A DNA stretch of 64,000 nt from Turbatrix aceti (Eukaryota > Nematoda > Chromadorea > Rhabditida > Panagrolaimidae), in NCBI GenBank assembly GCA_963969345.1, contig OZ017769.1, positions 8,497,725 to 8,561,724 on the forward strand, read 5' to 3'. Below, piece by piece: positions 49,336-60,079 of this stretch (position 1 is the stretch's first letter; each line of letters begins with the position of its first letter). The translations under genes were made by a program, and so were the position numbers. The notes beneath the pieces were generated by a model. It saw only the letters and a list, made by a program, of their open reading frames with translations. It did no database searches and was not told the origin of the DNA.

Positions 49336-51871
49336 TTAGCAGTAAACCGCTTCGTTGTCTGATTCGGTGCTTGTGGTTTCGGTGACGACAGGGTAAACTG
49401 GATTCTGAAAATTTTGTACGGATTATTTTTTGCCAAAAGTATTTATGCGTGGTAACTTACGCTGGCGGTTCTTCGATGAGTCTTGAAGTGACTCTTGGCT
49501 TCCTTCAGCTTGCATTCCTTGTCGGACAGTCCGTCTGACAGCCCGACAGCCAACTCCAGTGATCGCTCCAGGCTGGAAACCATCGTAGAAGAGGATTCTG
49601 TCATTTCATCCCTCAGGTCTGTGACTCGCTTTGATTTTGCAGCTGGGTTCGTTGGTGGGGCGACGGTGACTGGGCCTTCTTCATCGGCTTCCACCTCCAT
49701 CGCCTCGTCGTCGCCGTCATCTTCATCGACAGATCGTGTAGGCACAATGAGCCGCGGTCTTCTGGCGGGAGTTGGATTCTTCTTCGGTGTGTTGGCATCC
49801 AGGTCGATGAGCTGCAGCTGTCCGAGTTCGTCCTCGATTATTTCTACGTTGACGGACTCGATCATGGTAAGCGACGATCTTCGCTTGATTGCAGCGAGTG
49901 GAGTCTTGTTGGCCGAGGGAGAAGGTCTTCCCGGAGATTCTCTAGAATTCTGTCGTCTTGGTTTCCTGCGCACGGCGGAGTGCAGTCGTCCGTCGCTCCA
50001 TCGACTCTCAACAGCGCGGTTGAGAGGCGAGTTGAGCGCGTAGTTGTGCAGCCTTTGCCCAGTCGTTTCCTCCAGCGTGAAAGTAGACGAGCAGACTCCA
50101 GAATCCGCGGATATGCCAGAGATTCGGGCAACACAGTTGCGTTGGAACTGGTACATGCAGCACGCGCAGTGTGCTTGGATGTTCTTGTCTGATTGACTGG
50201 TCGAGATTCCTCCTGACTTGGGAGATCTTCTGGGTTTCACGAAAGAATGTTCGGAAACGCAGGATGGCAGGTGCCGTGTTGTCATAGGAGCGGCATCTGC
50301 GTCTTCGACATCGCCCTCAAAAGACGTGGCAGAAGTTGAGACAGCGTCAAAGTCAGAATCGCTGTCTTCTTCCATGGCAACGACTGCCGAGCGATTGTGC
50401 ACGTAAGATTCGTATTCATGGTTGGAAGCCTCGGTAGCCCCCTTGGCCTTGACGACAACCGGTCGCATGACACGGCACTGCTTTGGACCGGAAGTTATAC
50501 TGCCATTGGACGCAGATGCAAACTCGAGTTCCCTCTCGTGAGCTGATATCTTGCCCAGCAAGTCGACCACCTTGTTCATAAACTTGTCGACGCGCTGCAT
50601 CTTTTTCTCGTACATTTCCCGGATTTCCTGGGCGTGGCGGAGTTCGTGCATTCGCTTCTGCACGAGTTCGTCTTCTTTGCAGTCGCCGTCGTGGCTGCCA
50701 TTGCCGCAGTTGGCTGGTCCTCGTGTTTTGCGGGCTTCGTCGCGGATCTCCCGCTTCCAGACTTCCTTCCTCATCTGCCACGCGTCTTCGCTCATGTCCG
50801 AGACTTCGGCTTCGAGGTTGTTTAGATGACTCAAAACCGAGTTAAACGAAGGTCTGTTTCTCGGCTTGAGACACCAACACTGCCTGAGGAGATTCTTGAT
50901 GCTATGCGGGGCTTGAGAGGGAATGTGGAGGTTCAGCTTGCCAGATCCGACTCCGTACATGACGGCCATTGACTGAATGCCGTCGTAGGGCTTTTCTTGG
51001 GTCATGAGTTCCCAGAGCACGACGCCAAACGACCAGACATCGACCTTCTCGTTGCATGGCTGGTTCTTCATCATCTCAGGCGGCATGTATTGCGACGTGC
51101 CGACGAAGGTCATGACGACGGAGGGCATGAATGTTCGATCAAAAGTGTACAGCGACCCAAAGTCACAGATCTTGATGCAATCGTTTCGGTCGACAAGGAT
51201 GTTTGGGGTTTTGAGATCGCGGTGAATGATCTTCTGCGAGTGGAGATAAGCCATGCCCGCGGCGATTTCACGGGACCACTTGCAGAAGAGGGATTTGGTG
51301 ACGGCGCGGCGCTGAAGGACGTCATAGAGGCCGCCTTGTTCTGAAAACAATTTTAAGAAATCGATTTTGAAGAACGGTAGACAATCAACTTACCACAATA
51401 TTCCATGACAATGCAAGGACAAATGTCCTCGGTGCAGATGCCGATGGTTTCGATAACGTTGGGGTGCTGCAGCGACTTGAGCATCTTGATGTCAACTTCG
51501 GTAGCCCGGTTCAACTTTTTGATAGCCACAGTGTTCCCGTGCAATACGCCTCGAAACACGCTGGACTGATTTCCGCCGCCGATGTAGTCGACTTTGAAAT
51601 TGACAGAAATGGTTTCGAGACTGATCTCGAATTCTGAGACGTTGTTGTGGTTGGTTTCGACAGCGGAAGCGCTGTGCTGCCTCGATGATCGCCAGAAAGG
51701 GAACGGCAGACCGAAGAAATTGGGCAGGCACGAAGCCATCCAGCGGTCAGTGTTAGCGTTGCCGTTGGCATCCAGCGTGCCGGATGCAGGGGTGTTGTAC
51801 GGGGCAGCCGGGAGACTGGGCGACGATGAGGTCGGCGTGGCTGGGGTGGAGCGGAAGACGAGAGCCGACAT
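49336..51871 (-). CDS. dlk-1: DLK-1 / MAP3K12-13 type mixed-lineage kinase
   Basis: Exons on the minus strand: 51871-51394, 51340-49461, 49404-49336, giving 808 residues with consistent phases. The kinase domain spans about 90-345: glycine loop IGGGNQSSVF at 97-106, VAIKK lysine 118, HRDLKTPN with Asp 201, DFG at 219-221, PPE in place of APE, then WSFGVVLWEL. A coiled coil follows (RMHELRHAQEIREMYEKK), typical of the DLK/LZK leucine-zipper region, and then a long Ser/Thr-rich tail with the hexapeptide SDGLSD at about 761-766. That hexapeptide is a known regulatory element of C. elegans DLK-1 and vertebrate MAP3K13. DLK-1 activates an MKK4-p38/JNK cascade in axon regeneration and synapse development. 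The ATG at 51871 was chosen because an acceptor lies 2 nt upstream. The activation segment is about three residues longer than the mammalian one as I remember it. The last exon was added because GTAAGT at 49460 and TTTTCAG at 49405 give a short in-frame end (NPVYPVV...AVYC). Confidence 0.93.
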
Positions 51872-51873
51872 GG

Positions 51874-51880
51874 CTGAAAG
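51874..51880 (-). promoter_or_regulatory. Probable trans-splice acceptor of dlk-1
   Basis: On the minus strand CTTTCAG is followed by CC and then the ATG at 51871. With only 2 nt between acceptor and start codon and no obvious upstream exon, a spliced-leader addition site is the simplest reading. A cis-spliced 5' UTR exon in the following 5 kb cannot be ruled out. Confidence 0.5.
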
Positions 51881-52943
51881 CCACTTGTATGCGCTCAACG
51901 AACCCGCCTGTTGGCAAGGGGAATGTGATTGAATTCGGCTGAAAAAGTAACGGTTGTTAAGGATAAGAATTGTGAAAGTAAGCCATGGGAGACAGGAACG
52001 ATCGCGCGAAACACGTAAAAGTTACTCGCACGGCTAAAAATAAATAATGATGACGCTGCATAGCGTTCATCCAAGTTGACCACGCTCAAGTACATGCACC
52101 TCGTTTGTCGAGCGACTGGTTCACTCAGCAGAGGCAGAAAGGGTTGCGGGAAGGTAAGGAGGCAGGCGAGCACAGAAATCAACTGACGTTAGTGGACAGA
52201 GTCACAAACAACGGTATGCGGAGAGAAATTAGGCGAGACGACTCCTTATGACTCATTCATTCAGCCTTGAGGGGTGCGCCCCTATTTGCGGTATCTCCCA
52301 AAAAGTTTGATAGTCCCCTGGGGCGAGTTAAAAGAAAGAATGACACGTCTTCTTTTCCGGCTTTGCAGGCAAGCGAAAAATCAGGTGATGGATGATCAAA
52401 GACCTTGAACAGCGCGGTGCCCCCTGTATCTACCGTAAGACGAGTGACCTTCCTCAGAGATCAGTCACGCCGACCTCTCCTGGTAGCGCGCACTGACTAA
52501 GCCCCCTGGCAGAAAAACTTCGGGGTTAAATGTCAGCAAAAACAGGGGCGGTCTGAAATAGTGCCGCCGACGACGACGACGACCTCTGGTCGCACAACCG
52601 CTGCCGATGTTTCATCCGGCATCTTAATATCTCCAACGGCGCGTACATAAACAGCGTTCAAAAACTGACAACCGTAGAACACAAAAAGCATGAGTGCTTT
52701 TCGTTGCCAGGAGCTACGGCGTGCTGGCTACGGTTGCAGAACTATGTAGATATTATATGTATTTTGTGCCACCACCCTCACTCCCGACTAATCTCGCCGT
52801 GGTCTTTGTTGTTGCGAGTGTCTAAGTTCAGCGACAGAGGGTTTTAGGGGCCTCGGACGTGCCATTTATACACACTCATATTTACTACGATGACTCACCC
52901 CCGCAGGCAGTGAGGGTGGGGGATAGCATGCATGACAGGGCTT

Positions 52944-52976
52944 CAATCTCGAGCGACAGCCTATCGCTTGAGATTG
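52944..52976. repeat. 13-bp inverted repeat with 7-nt loop
   Basis: CAATCTCGAGCGA (52944-52956) and TCGCTTGAGATTG (52964-52976) pair fully as RNA with one G-U wobble, around the loop CAGCCTA. As DNA it is a near-perfect palindrome. It lies about 1 kb upstream of dlk-1, in the GC-richer part of the region. Confidence 0.6.
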
Positions 52977-54671
52977 TGGTACCGGGACTGGTTGACCATT
53001 CTCCCAGGGACTGGTGAGCGAGCCACGAGCGCGAGGCAGAGAACGTGTGCGGCCACGAGGGAAGCGTGCGCCGGCAAGACAAGCAGATCGGCAGCGACCG
53101 ATGACGCGAAGTCATCATTCTGGTCGGCGGGCGTAGCAGCAGGCAGGTCGCGCGTGGCACGCGCTCGTCCCGGTTGGGGACACGCAGCGGTCGTCGTCAT
53201 CGAGTCATCGTTTATGCATAATTGTTCACGGTTGTTGTACGAGAGATTCTACGGATAAACTATTGTCTACTACGAAGTGTCCGGGATCTACGAGGAAGCG
53301 CGAGCTAGCCGGGAGCCCCGGTAGCAGATTGTTATTTAATTTTGACAAGACCGAGAGCAAAGAGCAAAAATGCATAACACCGGAAACGAGGGTTCTGTAA
53401 AGTAAGTATTTTTACGGTAGGAAGGTGTGATTATGGTACTATTCAGATGCATGCTTGGAAACGTTCCCAGACTGGCCAATTTGTCTGTTAGCCTTCATTC
53501 TGAGAATAATGAGGGGGCAAAGATCGAGAAAGGGAGACAATTACACCTGGCATGAAAATAATGCTTAGTAGAGGGATACAAATTACACTTTTTGTTTACC
53601 GGCAGCGAAAGATTTGTTTTTGCAGTTTGGGCACTGTAACTCATATCAGTCCAAGTTGCCGAAAAATTGGTGTAAACAAAAGACAAAAGTTTGCAAATAC
53701 CATCAAATAGGAATACAAAGCAAGCCTGAGGCAATTGTTTGACGTAAAACTATCGATGACTAACAAAAACGTTGCGTGGCTGGCGTGAAAAAGTATCTCA
53801 CGCATGCTCGCAAAAACAACGTTAACGGACGGGAATCCAAAATTCAAAAAAAAACAAGCGACGCCTCAGGTGACTCTGATCATTTTATCAGGATCGACCG
53901 CACCTAACCCCCCTCACCTGTAAGTCGAGGGCAAGCAAGTGCATCGTGGAACACAATCTGGGCCTGATATATAGAAAAAAACTTTTGTGGAAAGTTCCTT
54001 CCATCCATGGAACGTTCAAGCAGGACGTCTAATGAAAAAAATCTGTTTATCAATCAGCGACTTCAAAATGGCAACAGGATTAGGCAGAGATAAGCAGAAA
54101 GCTCAAAGGTAAGCCGAGGAGTTGAAAATAAAAGTTGTTTATGGTATGGCTTTATTATGGTGCCCGGGCACGTGCATGTTAATGGCAATATTCACGCGCC
54201 GTTGCGAAGGGGTGTTAACAGGGGGCTTTCCCCGACAAGAGATTAATCACCCCCGCACGGTGAGTTTCTAACTTTCAAAATTAAACATTTAATTTCAAGG
54301 ACGTGTAAGTACGTGAAACACGAGATTAACGAGGGTGGAAGTATTATTTGAAAAAGAGTAACATGGATGTTCAGCGACAAACGAAGTGGTCACACGATCG
54401 AAAAAATGAAGGCCGAGGGCACTGCAGAAAGAGCCTGAGAACAGTGAACGTGGTCTAAACAAAAATGACGACGAAAAAAATATCTAATTACGTTCAAACA
54501 AAAAAACAGAATTCAAATAAGCTTCCAAACGCGCTTGCAATCGATAACAACAAAAGAGCAAGCACAGTGCTGCAGGGGCCGCCAGGCCAGGCCATGGAAG
54601 ACCCCAGGCACAGGCGCTCGCTCGGCTCCATGACTGGTAAGTCAGCTACTGGGGCGTATAACACTACGTAT

Positions 54672-54711
54672 GAACGAACGAGCGAACGAACAAATGAATG
54701 AATGAATGAAC
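54672..54711. repeat. GAAC/GAAT tetranucleotide microsatellite
   Basis: About ten tetranucleotide units, first GAAC/GAGC and then AATG, with few interruptions. It is a simple sequence repeat with no evident function. Confidence 0.75.
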
Positions 54712-56832
54712 CAGTGACGACGACGGAAACACGCGCTGTCAATAATGCGTGGTAGATAGTAGCAAGGATGTGTTTTTTGTGGGGCTAACACCACCGCTGA
54801 CACCACAAATACTGTGTAAGCTAGCTATCCAGCAACGTGCTTGTGTCAGCTACCCTCCAATCGACCCTCTGCAGGGCTATAGGACCACAGAAGACTAACG
54901 GAGCCCCAGATAGATAGCTTTTTTGAGACGTCCAACGGCTGGGTAAACTCTGGAATGGAAAAAAATGCATAGCAACACTCGGAAAGGTGCATGCAAGGTC
55001 ATATCGACGAGATTTGAGGGGAAAAAAAGGGGGCCGAAGTGCTCGCTGCAGACGGTGAAGTGAATGAAAGCCCTCGGAAAAATTTATAGGAAACATGAAT
55101 GAAACCCTTTCAAACTTGTAAAATACAAAGAAAAAGATGTTTATGATGTTGCACTTTCGACCATGTTAAATACCTTTAAAAAAGTTTACGTCGAAGAGCA
55201 CGGCTACGACGTCAAAAAAAACGCATTGGTGCACAACTACGCGCTGTACTGCGTCAGAAGAACGCAGAGGCTGTCGGTTGTCCATTTTTGGAAGCAAAAA
55301 TAGAAATTGAGGGCACATTCGGGTAACAAACTCTGTATTTCTGTTCTCCATGTTCCATGCTCCATGCGTCCTTACTTGACGCAAAAAGTTGTGACGCACA
55401 ACCCGGGGCACAAATTATTGCAGGGAGAGAAGAGGGCAATTATCCACGCCGCGCCACTGCCGCAGCAGCATCGCATCGTCGCGCACAGGAATGAGGAGAA
55501 TAACCAGTCAGGCGACCACGACCACGACCACAACCTCGGCTACTGAAAATGCAGCGCTGGCCGTTGCCGACGGCAACAGCTAAACCGTACGTGTACAAAA
55601 AATTGACCGAAAAGCAGCAGAAAAATCAAAAAAAAATATTTCAAGAACAACGAACGCGCAAAAGTTTTTTCTTCATCTTTTTTTTGCTGCAAGCAGCATT
55701 TATATATGACTCATGTTAAATTCATAATAAACCCGGAGTTGAGTCGAGAGTTTTCTTGTTGCATAAAAAAGAGAACAGAACAAGAACAAGAACAAGAACC
55801 AGTAACTCCCGACTGACTGACTTAGTGAGTGAGTATATGGACACCCATCCCGGGCCTGCCCCGAGGCACCGCTTCGGTCGGTTGACAGAAAAAGAAGGAC
55901 AACGCGTACGACAACTTTTGTGCTTGTTGTCCTCTGTACTGACTATTTGGCTGACTGAGGACTGAGAAATGGTGCTGCTTCATGCCAGAGGATAAATTCA
56001 GACGCACGCACCACGCACTCACCACTGACTGCTGGCTGGCAACGGGAACGGGCACGGGCTGCTTATCTGTTTTCCCCCCCAAAAAAGGAGCGCAGAAGAC
56101 AGAAAGTCAAGAGCAACGCTGGAAAGGCGGAAAAAAACAGCCGAGTGTCCATTTATTCCGGCAAAAAAAAGACCTGCTTCCTGTTTTGGACGCACGGATG
56201 GTCGGGTCGAGTCGTTCGAGTCAGGCGATGAAAAATATGTATGTGCCTCAAGCGGTTTGGAAAAAGGGGGGGGGGTTGCGTCAGTGAAATGACGCCATTC
56301 CAGTTTCATAAAACTTGAGGGTGTTCGGGGTTGCAAAATTATGACGAAAAAGCATGATTTATTTGAAAAATTGTTTACTCAAAAAAAACCGAAACATTCT
56401 GGGATCCTGACCCGAAAACCTGAAATTTCGAGAACCCGGCCCAAAAAACCATTTTTTGGTCTAAAAACTCAAAATTTATACAAAAAATTCGCCTTGAATA
56501 TTAAAAAAAAATACAAGTTTGTAATACTTTTTCATGTTTTTTTCGGGACAAAAATAATTTTTTTTAGAACTTTTTTGGTAAAAATAGCTTGCTCACGTTA
56601 CTATTTTGGCGCACCCTGTATTGTGTCCATCTTTCTGGACACAATTGCTGGCTGTGGCTGTGGTGCTAAACAGAAATGGAATAATCACGCATACACCTAG
56701 CTTCTCTCCTCCTAGCTTCTCACCTTGCACTTATCATCCCCCGGCCGATGAATTGGTGATAGCCCACACCAGCAAACCAACGTATAACTATAACATTGAT
56801 TTGATTTGGCTACAATCACTGCTCTGCTAACC

Positions 56833-59135
56833 ATGCGGTTTGTCCTGTTGTTTTTACTCCTGGTGCTGCCGTTGGTGTCCTGCGTGAACCTCAACGGACT
56901 GTACAAGCTGCTTCTCAAACGGATTCAGTTTGATGTGGGTTTATTAGTGCTTCCAGAAAAAAAATTTTGATTTACAGGAACAAAAATGTCGATCAGGAGT
57001 TGTTTCGGGGCGAAAAATCCTTGAAAAAACAGCAGAAGGTGTCGTGGATCGCTTCTTTGTTAACAGAGAAGAGCGACTGACCAAGCTGGCAGCGAAGCAT
57101 CTTCAATTGCATGCGAAAAGTGTAGATGAACTTGTTCTGAAGGTTTATGAGCCCGGTAAACCCAGAGACGGTCAGCAATGCTCGCCATTGACGCCGACGC
57201 TTCTTCCACCGTATGTGGAGCCGACTACTGTGACTTCTGAGGCTTCTACGAGTCCGGAAAGTACAATTTCCGATGGGCAGACGACAACTGTGAGTTTCAG
57301 GGGTGCAAAAAATCTAAACATTCGGGTACCCGTTCCAAAACCAGCGTTTTTTTGAATCCAAAAACTAAAATTTAGATCATATTTGTTGCAAAATTTGAAA
57401 TGCATTTTTAAAGAAAATTTCGTATTTTTTTATATTTTTTGACAAAAATACGTCATTTTGGTAAAAAAAATATTTTCTTTTTTTGGGTGAAAATCTGAAC
57501 TTTCGGGTGCGCGACATTCAAAATCTGACTAGAACCCAAAAAATTTGGTAACTCGAAAAAAAAAATTTTGGTAATTTTCGGGTACCGTCTCCGACCGTAA
57601 CCTAAAATTTGAATAACAACACCCAAATAACATGTCGGTTTTCGGGCGAATATCCGCCAGCATTAATAAATTTTGAAAACCAATTTGTAATTTTTTCAAA
57701 AAAATTTTTAGGAACAAACTGGGAGTTCAACGACGACAGAAGGGCTTGATGAAACCGAGTCGACAACCAGCGATGAAAGCACAACACCTCCAACCCCCGA
57801 AAGCACCCTGAAACCCGTATTTGACAGATATACCGCTCATCCCGCCCTGGAGTGGTCTGCGAAGCTCCTCAAAGGCTTTGACGTTCGTTTTTCCCCCAAA
57901 AAAAGTCCCCCCTGACCCAAAGTTGACTCCTTGCAGGACGCCCTAAACGAAGAAGCGCTCTGCGGTGGCATGGATGGCGTCCAGTCCATTGCCGCCCTCC
58001 AGAAGCAGCACTACTTTGGGGCCCTGGCCTCTTTCGCGACAAACGACGCCCGCTTCCTCTGCCCCATCTGCCACACACACGTGTCGTACTTCCACCGTAA
58101 CATTCTTCTGAGTCGCAAGCGATCGCTCCCGGGAGATGACCAGCGACTCATCGTCGACGCGCTTCTGGCGTGGCTGCCGGAGCCTGAAGTTCTGTGTTCC
58201 AGTCTGCTTCCTGCGTGCCATGAAGATTACGATGACGCTGTTGTTTTTGAATCCGCCGCGACGACTTGTCTCAAGTGCAGTTTGTGTAATACGGTTTCTG
58301 TCACTGTTTTGGTAGGTTTTGGACACCTGATCAAGGCATAAAACCGGGCTTAAAATCGCAAAAGTAGGCCTGTCACCGATCTGCTTTTGCGAAAAAAATT
58401 TTCGCTTCATTTTATGGTCATCTTTGCAAAACTTGAATTTCAAACACAAAATAATTACTAAAAGTAACTCTTTTTGGAAAACAAACTTTTGGAAAAAAAT
58501 TTAGTTTTTACAAAAAAAAACTTTTTTGAAAAAAAAATTTTTTTGGTAACAAAAATTTTTATTTTGACATTTTTTTTGAAAAAATACTTTTTTTTGAAAA
58601 AAAAAACTTATTTTTGGCTATTCCGACCAACCTAAAATTTCGTAGACCGACCAAATTTTGTGTCCCGCACCTGACAGGTATTGTTTTACCAATAAACCTC
58701 CTTTTCCAGCAAAAAGCGATCCTAGACGAAGAATTCATCGCCAAAATCCGTCAAACACTCAATCATACGATTTTCAACGACGTCTGCTCGGAGATCTGCT
58801 CCCTCGACCAGCCTGCAAATGCGACATTCAACTACGGAGACGAAGCGGCTTGTCAGAAATTCCTAAATGAGGAATTCGATTGGCTACTGAACCTTTTGAC
58901 GACCTTTGTCACGCCTAACAATCTGTGTACCACGGTTCTCGGCTACTGCGAGCAAAACGCGACCCCCAATATCCTGGATTGCGTGAGAGACGCCTGCGAT
59001 CACTTGCTGAGTCACCCGCTCAACCTGGCCTGCGAGCTGATCCCCGGCGATCTCTCCTCCGGATCGGGTGGGTCAGCGGATGCGTTCTTCGACGGCATAA
59101 GAAAGAGTTTGGAGCCCCGAAAAGATGAATTGTGA
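56833..59135 (+). CDS. Secreted protein with saposin-B-like cysteine pattern
   Basis: Five exons with consistent phase-0 junctions: 56833-56934, 56978-57289, 57712-57882, 57937-58311, 58710-59135; 461 residues. A signal peptide (MRFVLLFLLLVLPLVSC) is followed by a region with a Thr/Ser/Glu/Pro-rich linker (about 100-160) and then a cysteine-rich C-terminal half. That half contains CPIC ... VLCSSLLPAC and then CSLC ... VCSEIC ... NLCTTVLGYC, reminiscent of two saposin-B domains (CxxC at the start, C-x6-C at the end, amphipathic helices between), although not all expected cysteine pairs are clear. Saposin-type proteins bind lipids or membranes; many nematodes have large secreted sets. The last exon continues past the second pattern into a Gly/Ser-rich tail. 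The family call is an inference from spacing, while the gene structure is well supported by splice sites and phases. Confidence 0.7.
57290..57711 (+). other. Intron 2 of the secreted cysteine-rich gene, with TTCGGGT words
   Basis: A 422-nt A/T-rich intron containing several near-copies of a short word (ATTCGGGTACC, TTTCGGGTGCG, TTTCGGGTACC) spaced about 100-170 nt. Related words (ATTCTGGGATCC, CCCGAAAACC) occur upstream near 56396-56420. It looks like a decayed local repeat. No coding sequence is seen. Confidence 0.4.
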
Positions 59136-59146
59136 AGGAATGAACG

Positions 59147-59152
59147 AATAAA
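59147..59152 (+). terminator. Poly(A) signal of the secreted cysteine-rich gene
   Basis: AATAAA only 11 nt after the stop codon, implying a very short 3' UTR, which is common in nematodes. Confidence 0.55.
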
Positions 59153-60055
59153 ATGGTAGACAAAGGATGTTAGCAGAGGTAATGTTTCAGGAATTGTTTG
59201 AAAAAAAAGAGCGCTGGGGAGAAGAAAGCAGCAGGCCAACAGGCACCGCTCCGCCAGATGGTCGCCTGAATGAAGGAGAATGTTGTAAGAAAAGACTCGC
59301 GAGTCGTTGCTCACCCCTTTTTTAGCAATATCTAAATCATACGCTTTTTCTCCTTCGCTGGTGTCCTGGCTGACGAATGCGTGTTTACTCATATCAGTGA
59401 TTGTTCGTGTTCGATAACACCATACATGCCAGGCTAATCAATGGCACATAAAAAAGTAAAAAAAAGAGGAAAAAGCGGAGAAAAAGAAACGATTGTTTTT
59501 TTGTCGCCATAGGACCATGTTTTGCTGCATGTTGCGTACTTTTTTTGCCTTGCTTTTGCTCGTGTTAGTATATATACTATAAGATATATCTTGTTTAGTC
59601 TTTGCCCACAGCTGACTGAGTAGGTAATCCGCTTTAGCATTAATACCACGTGTTACACGCTTGCGCTTTTGTGCCTGCCTGATGAGTCGCTAGAGTTAGT
59701 TGAGTGTTCTCGGTGCTGTGCAGCCAGGCGTTTTTTACTTTTACCTATCATGCACACCTTTGAGCTGCAATATGTCCCGGGGTTCTTGAAAATATGTTTT
59801 TTCGTCATTGGTTGTCCATCCAGATCCATGGAATAACGCAATTAGTATAACACCTTTTTTACGTTATTTTCTCGTGATTTATTTTGTTACTCTTATTTTT
59901 GGCGTTCTGTTCCTTTGACAACTCGAGTCGGCCGAGTAACGTTCGTTCGCGCAACTGTTATCGTAAATCGAGACGTATAACGAATCGTGTCTTCTGATTT
60001 CGGGTTTCTTACCTATTTTTACACTTGCTTCTGACTTTTTTCTTTTTATTTCTGA
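59153..60055. other. Intergenic region before the DnaJ-helicase gene
   Basis: About 900 bp between two genes on the same strand. No coding sequence is seen. The spacing is larger than the roughly 100 bp usual within nematode operons, so separate promoters are more likely. It ends in a T-rich tract leading to the acceptor at 60062. Confidence 0.5.
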
Positions 60056-60062
60056 TTTTCAG
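60056..60062 (+). promoter_or_regulatory. Probable trans-splice acceptor of the DnaJ-helicase gene
   Basis: TTTTCAG, preceded by a T-rich tract, lies 17 nt before the ATG at 60080. No upstream donor partner is recognised. This is the same arrangement as at the NOAH-type and dlk-1 genes. Confidence 0.5.
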
Positions 60063-60079
60063 TAATCACACGGGTTATT

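Larger units (their letters stand above)
51881..56832. other. 5-kb region between divergent genes, no supported gene
   Basis: It lies between the 5' ends of dlk-1 (minus) and the secreted cysteine-rich gene (plus), so it should contain both promoters. The part at 52250-53330 is richer in G and C than its surroundings and holds a 13-bp hairpin. Simple repeats include GAAC/GAAT runs near 54672-54711, an AACAAG run near 55777-55798 and a run of ten G near 56265. Open frames here have no recognisable family and no splice logic. No RNA gene was recognised. Confidence 0.55.

Noticed and set aside
52885..53258. Overlapping 90-110-codon frames on both strands upstream of dlk-1
   Set aside because: Local GC enrichment reduces stop codons. 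Neither frame has a family, splice structure or a convincing start context.
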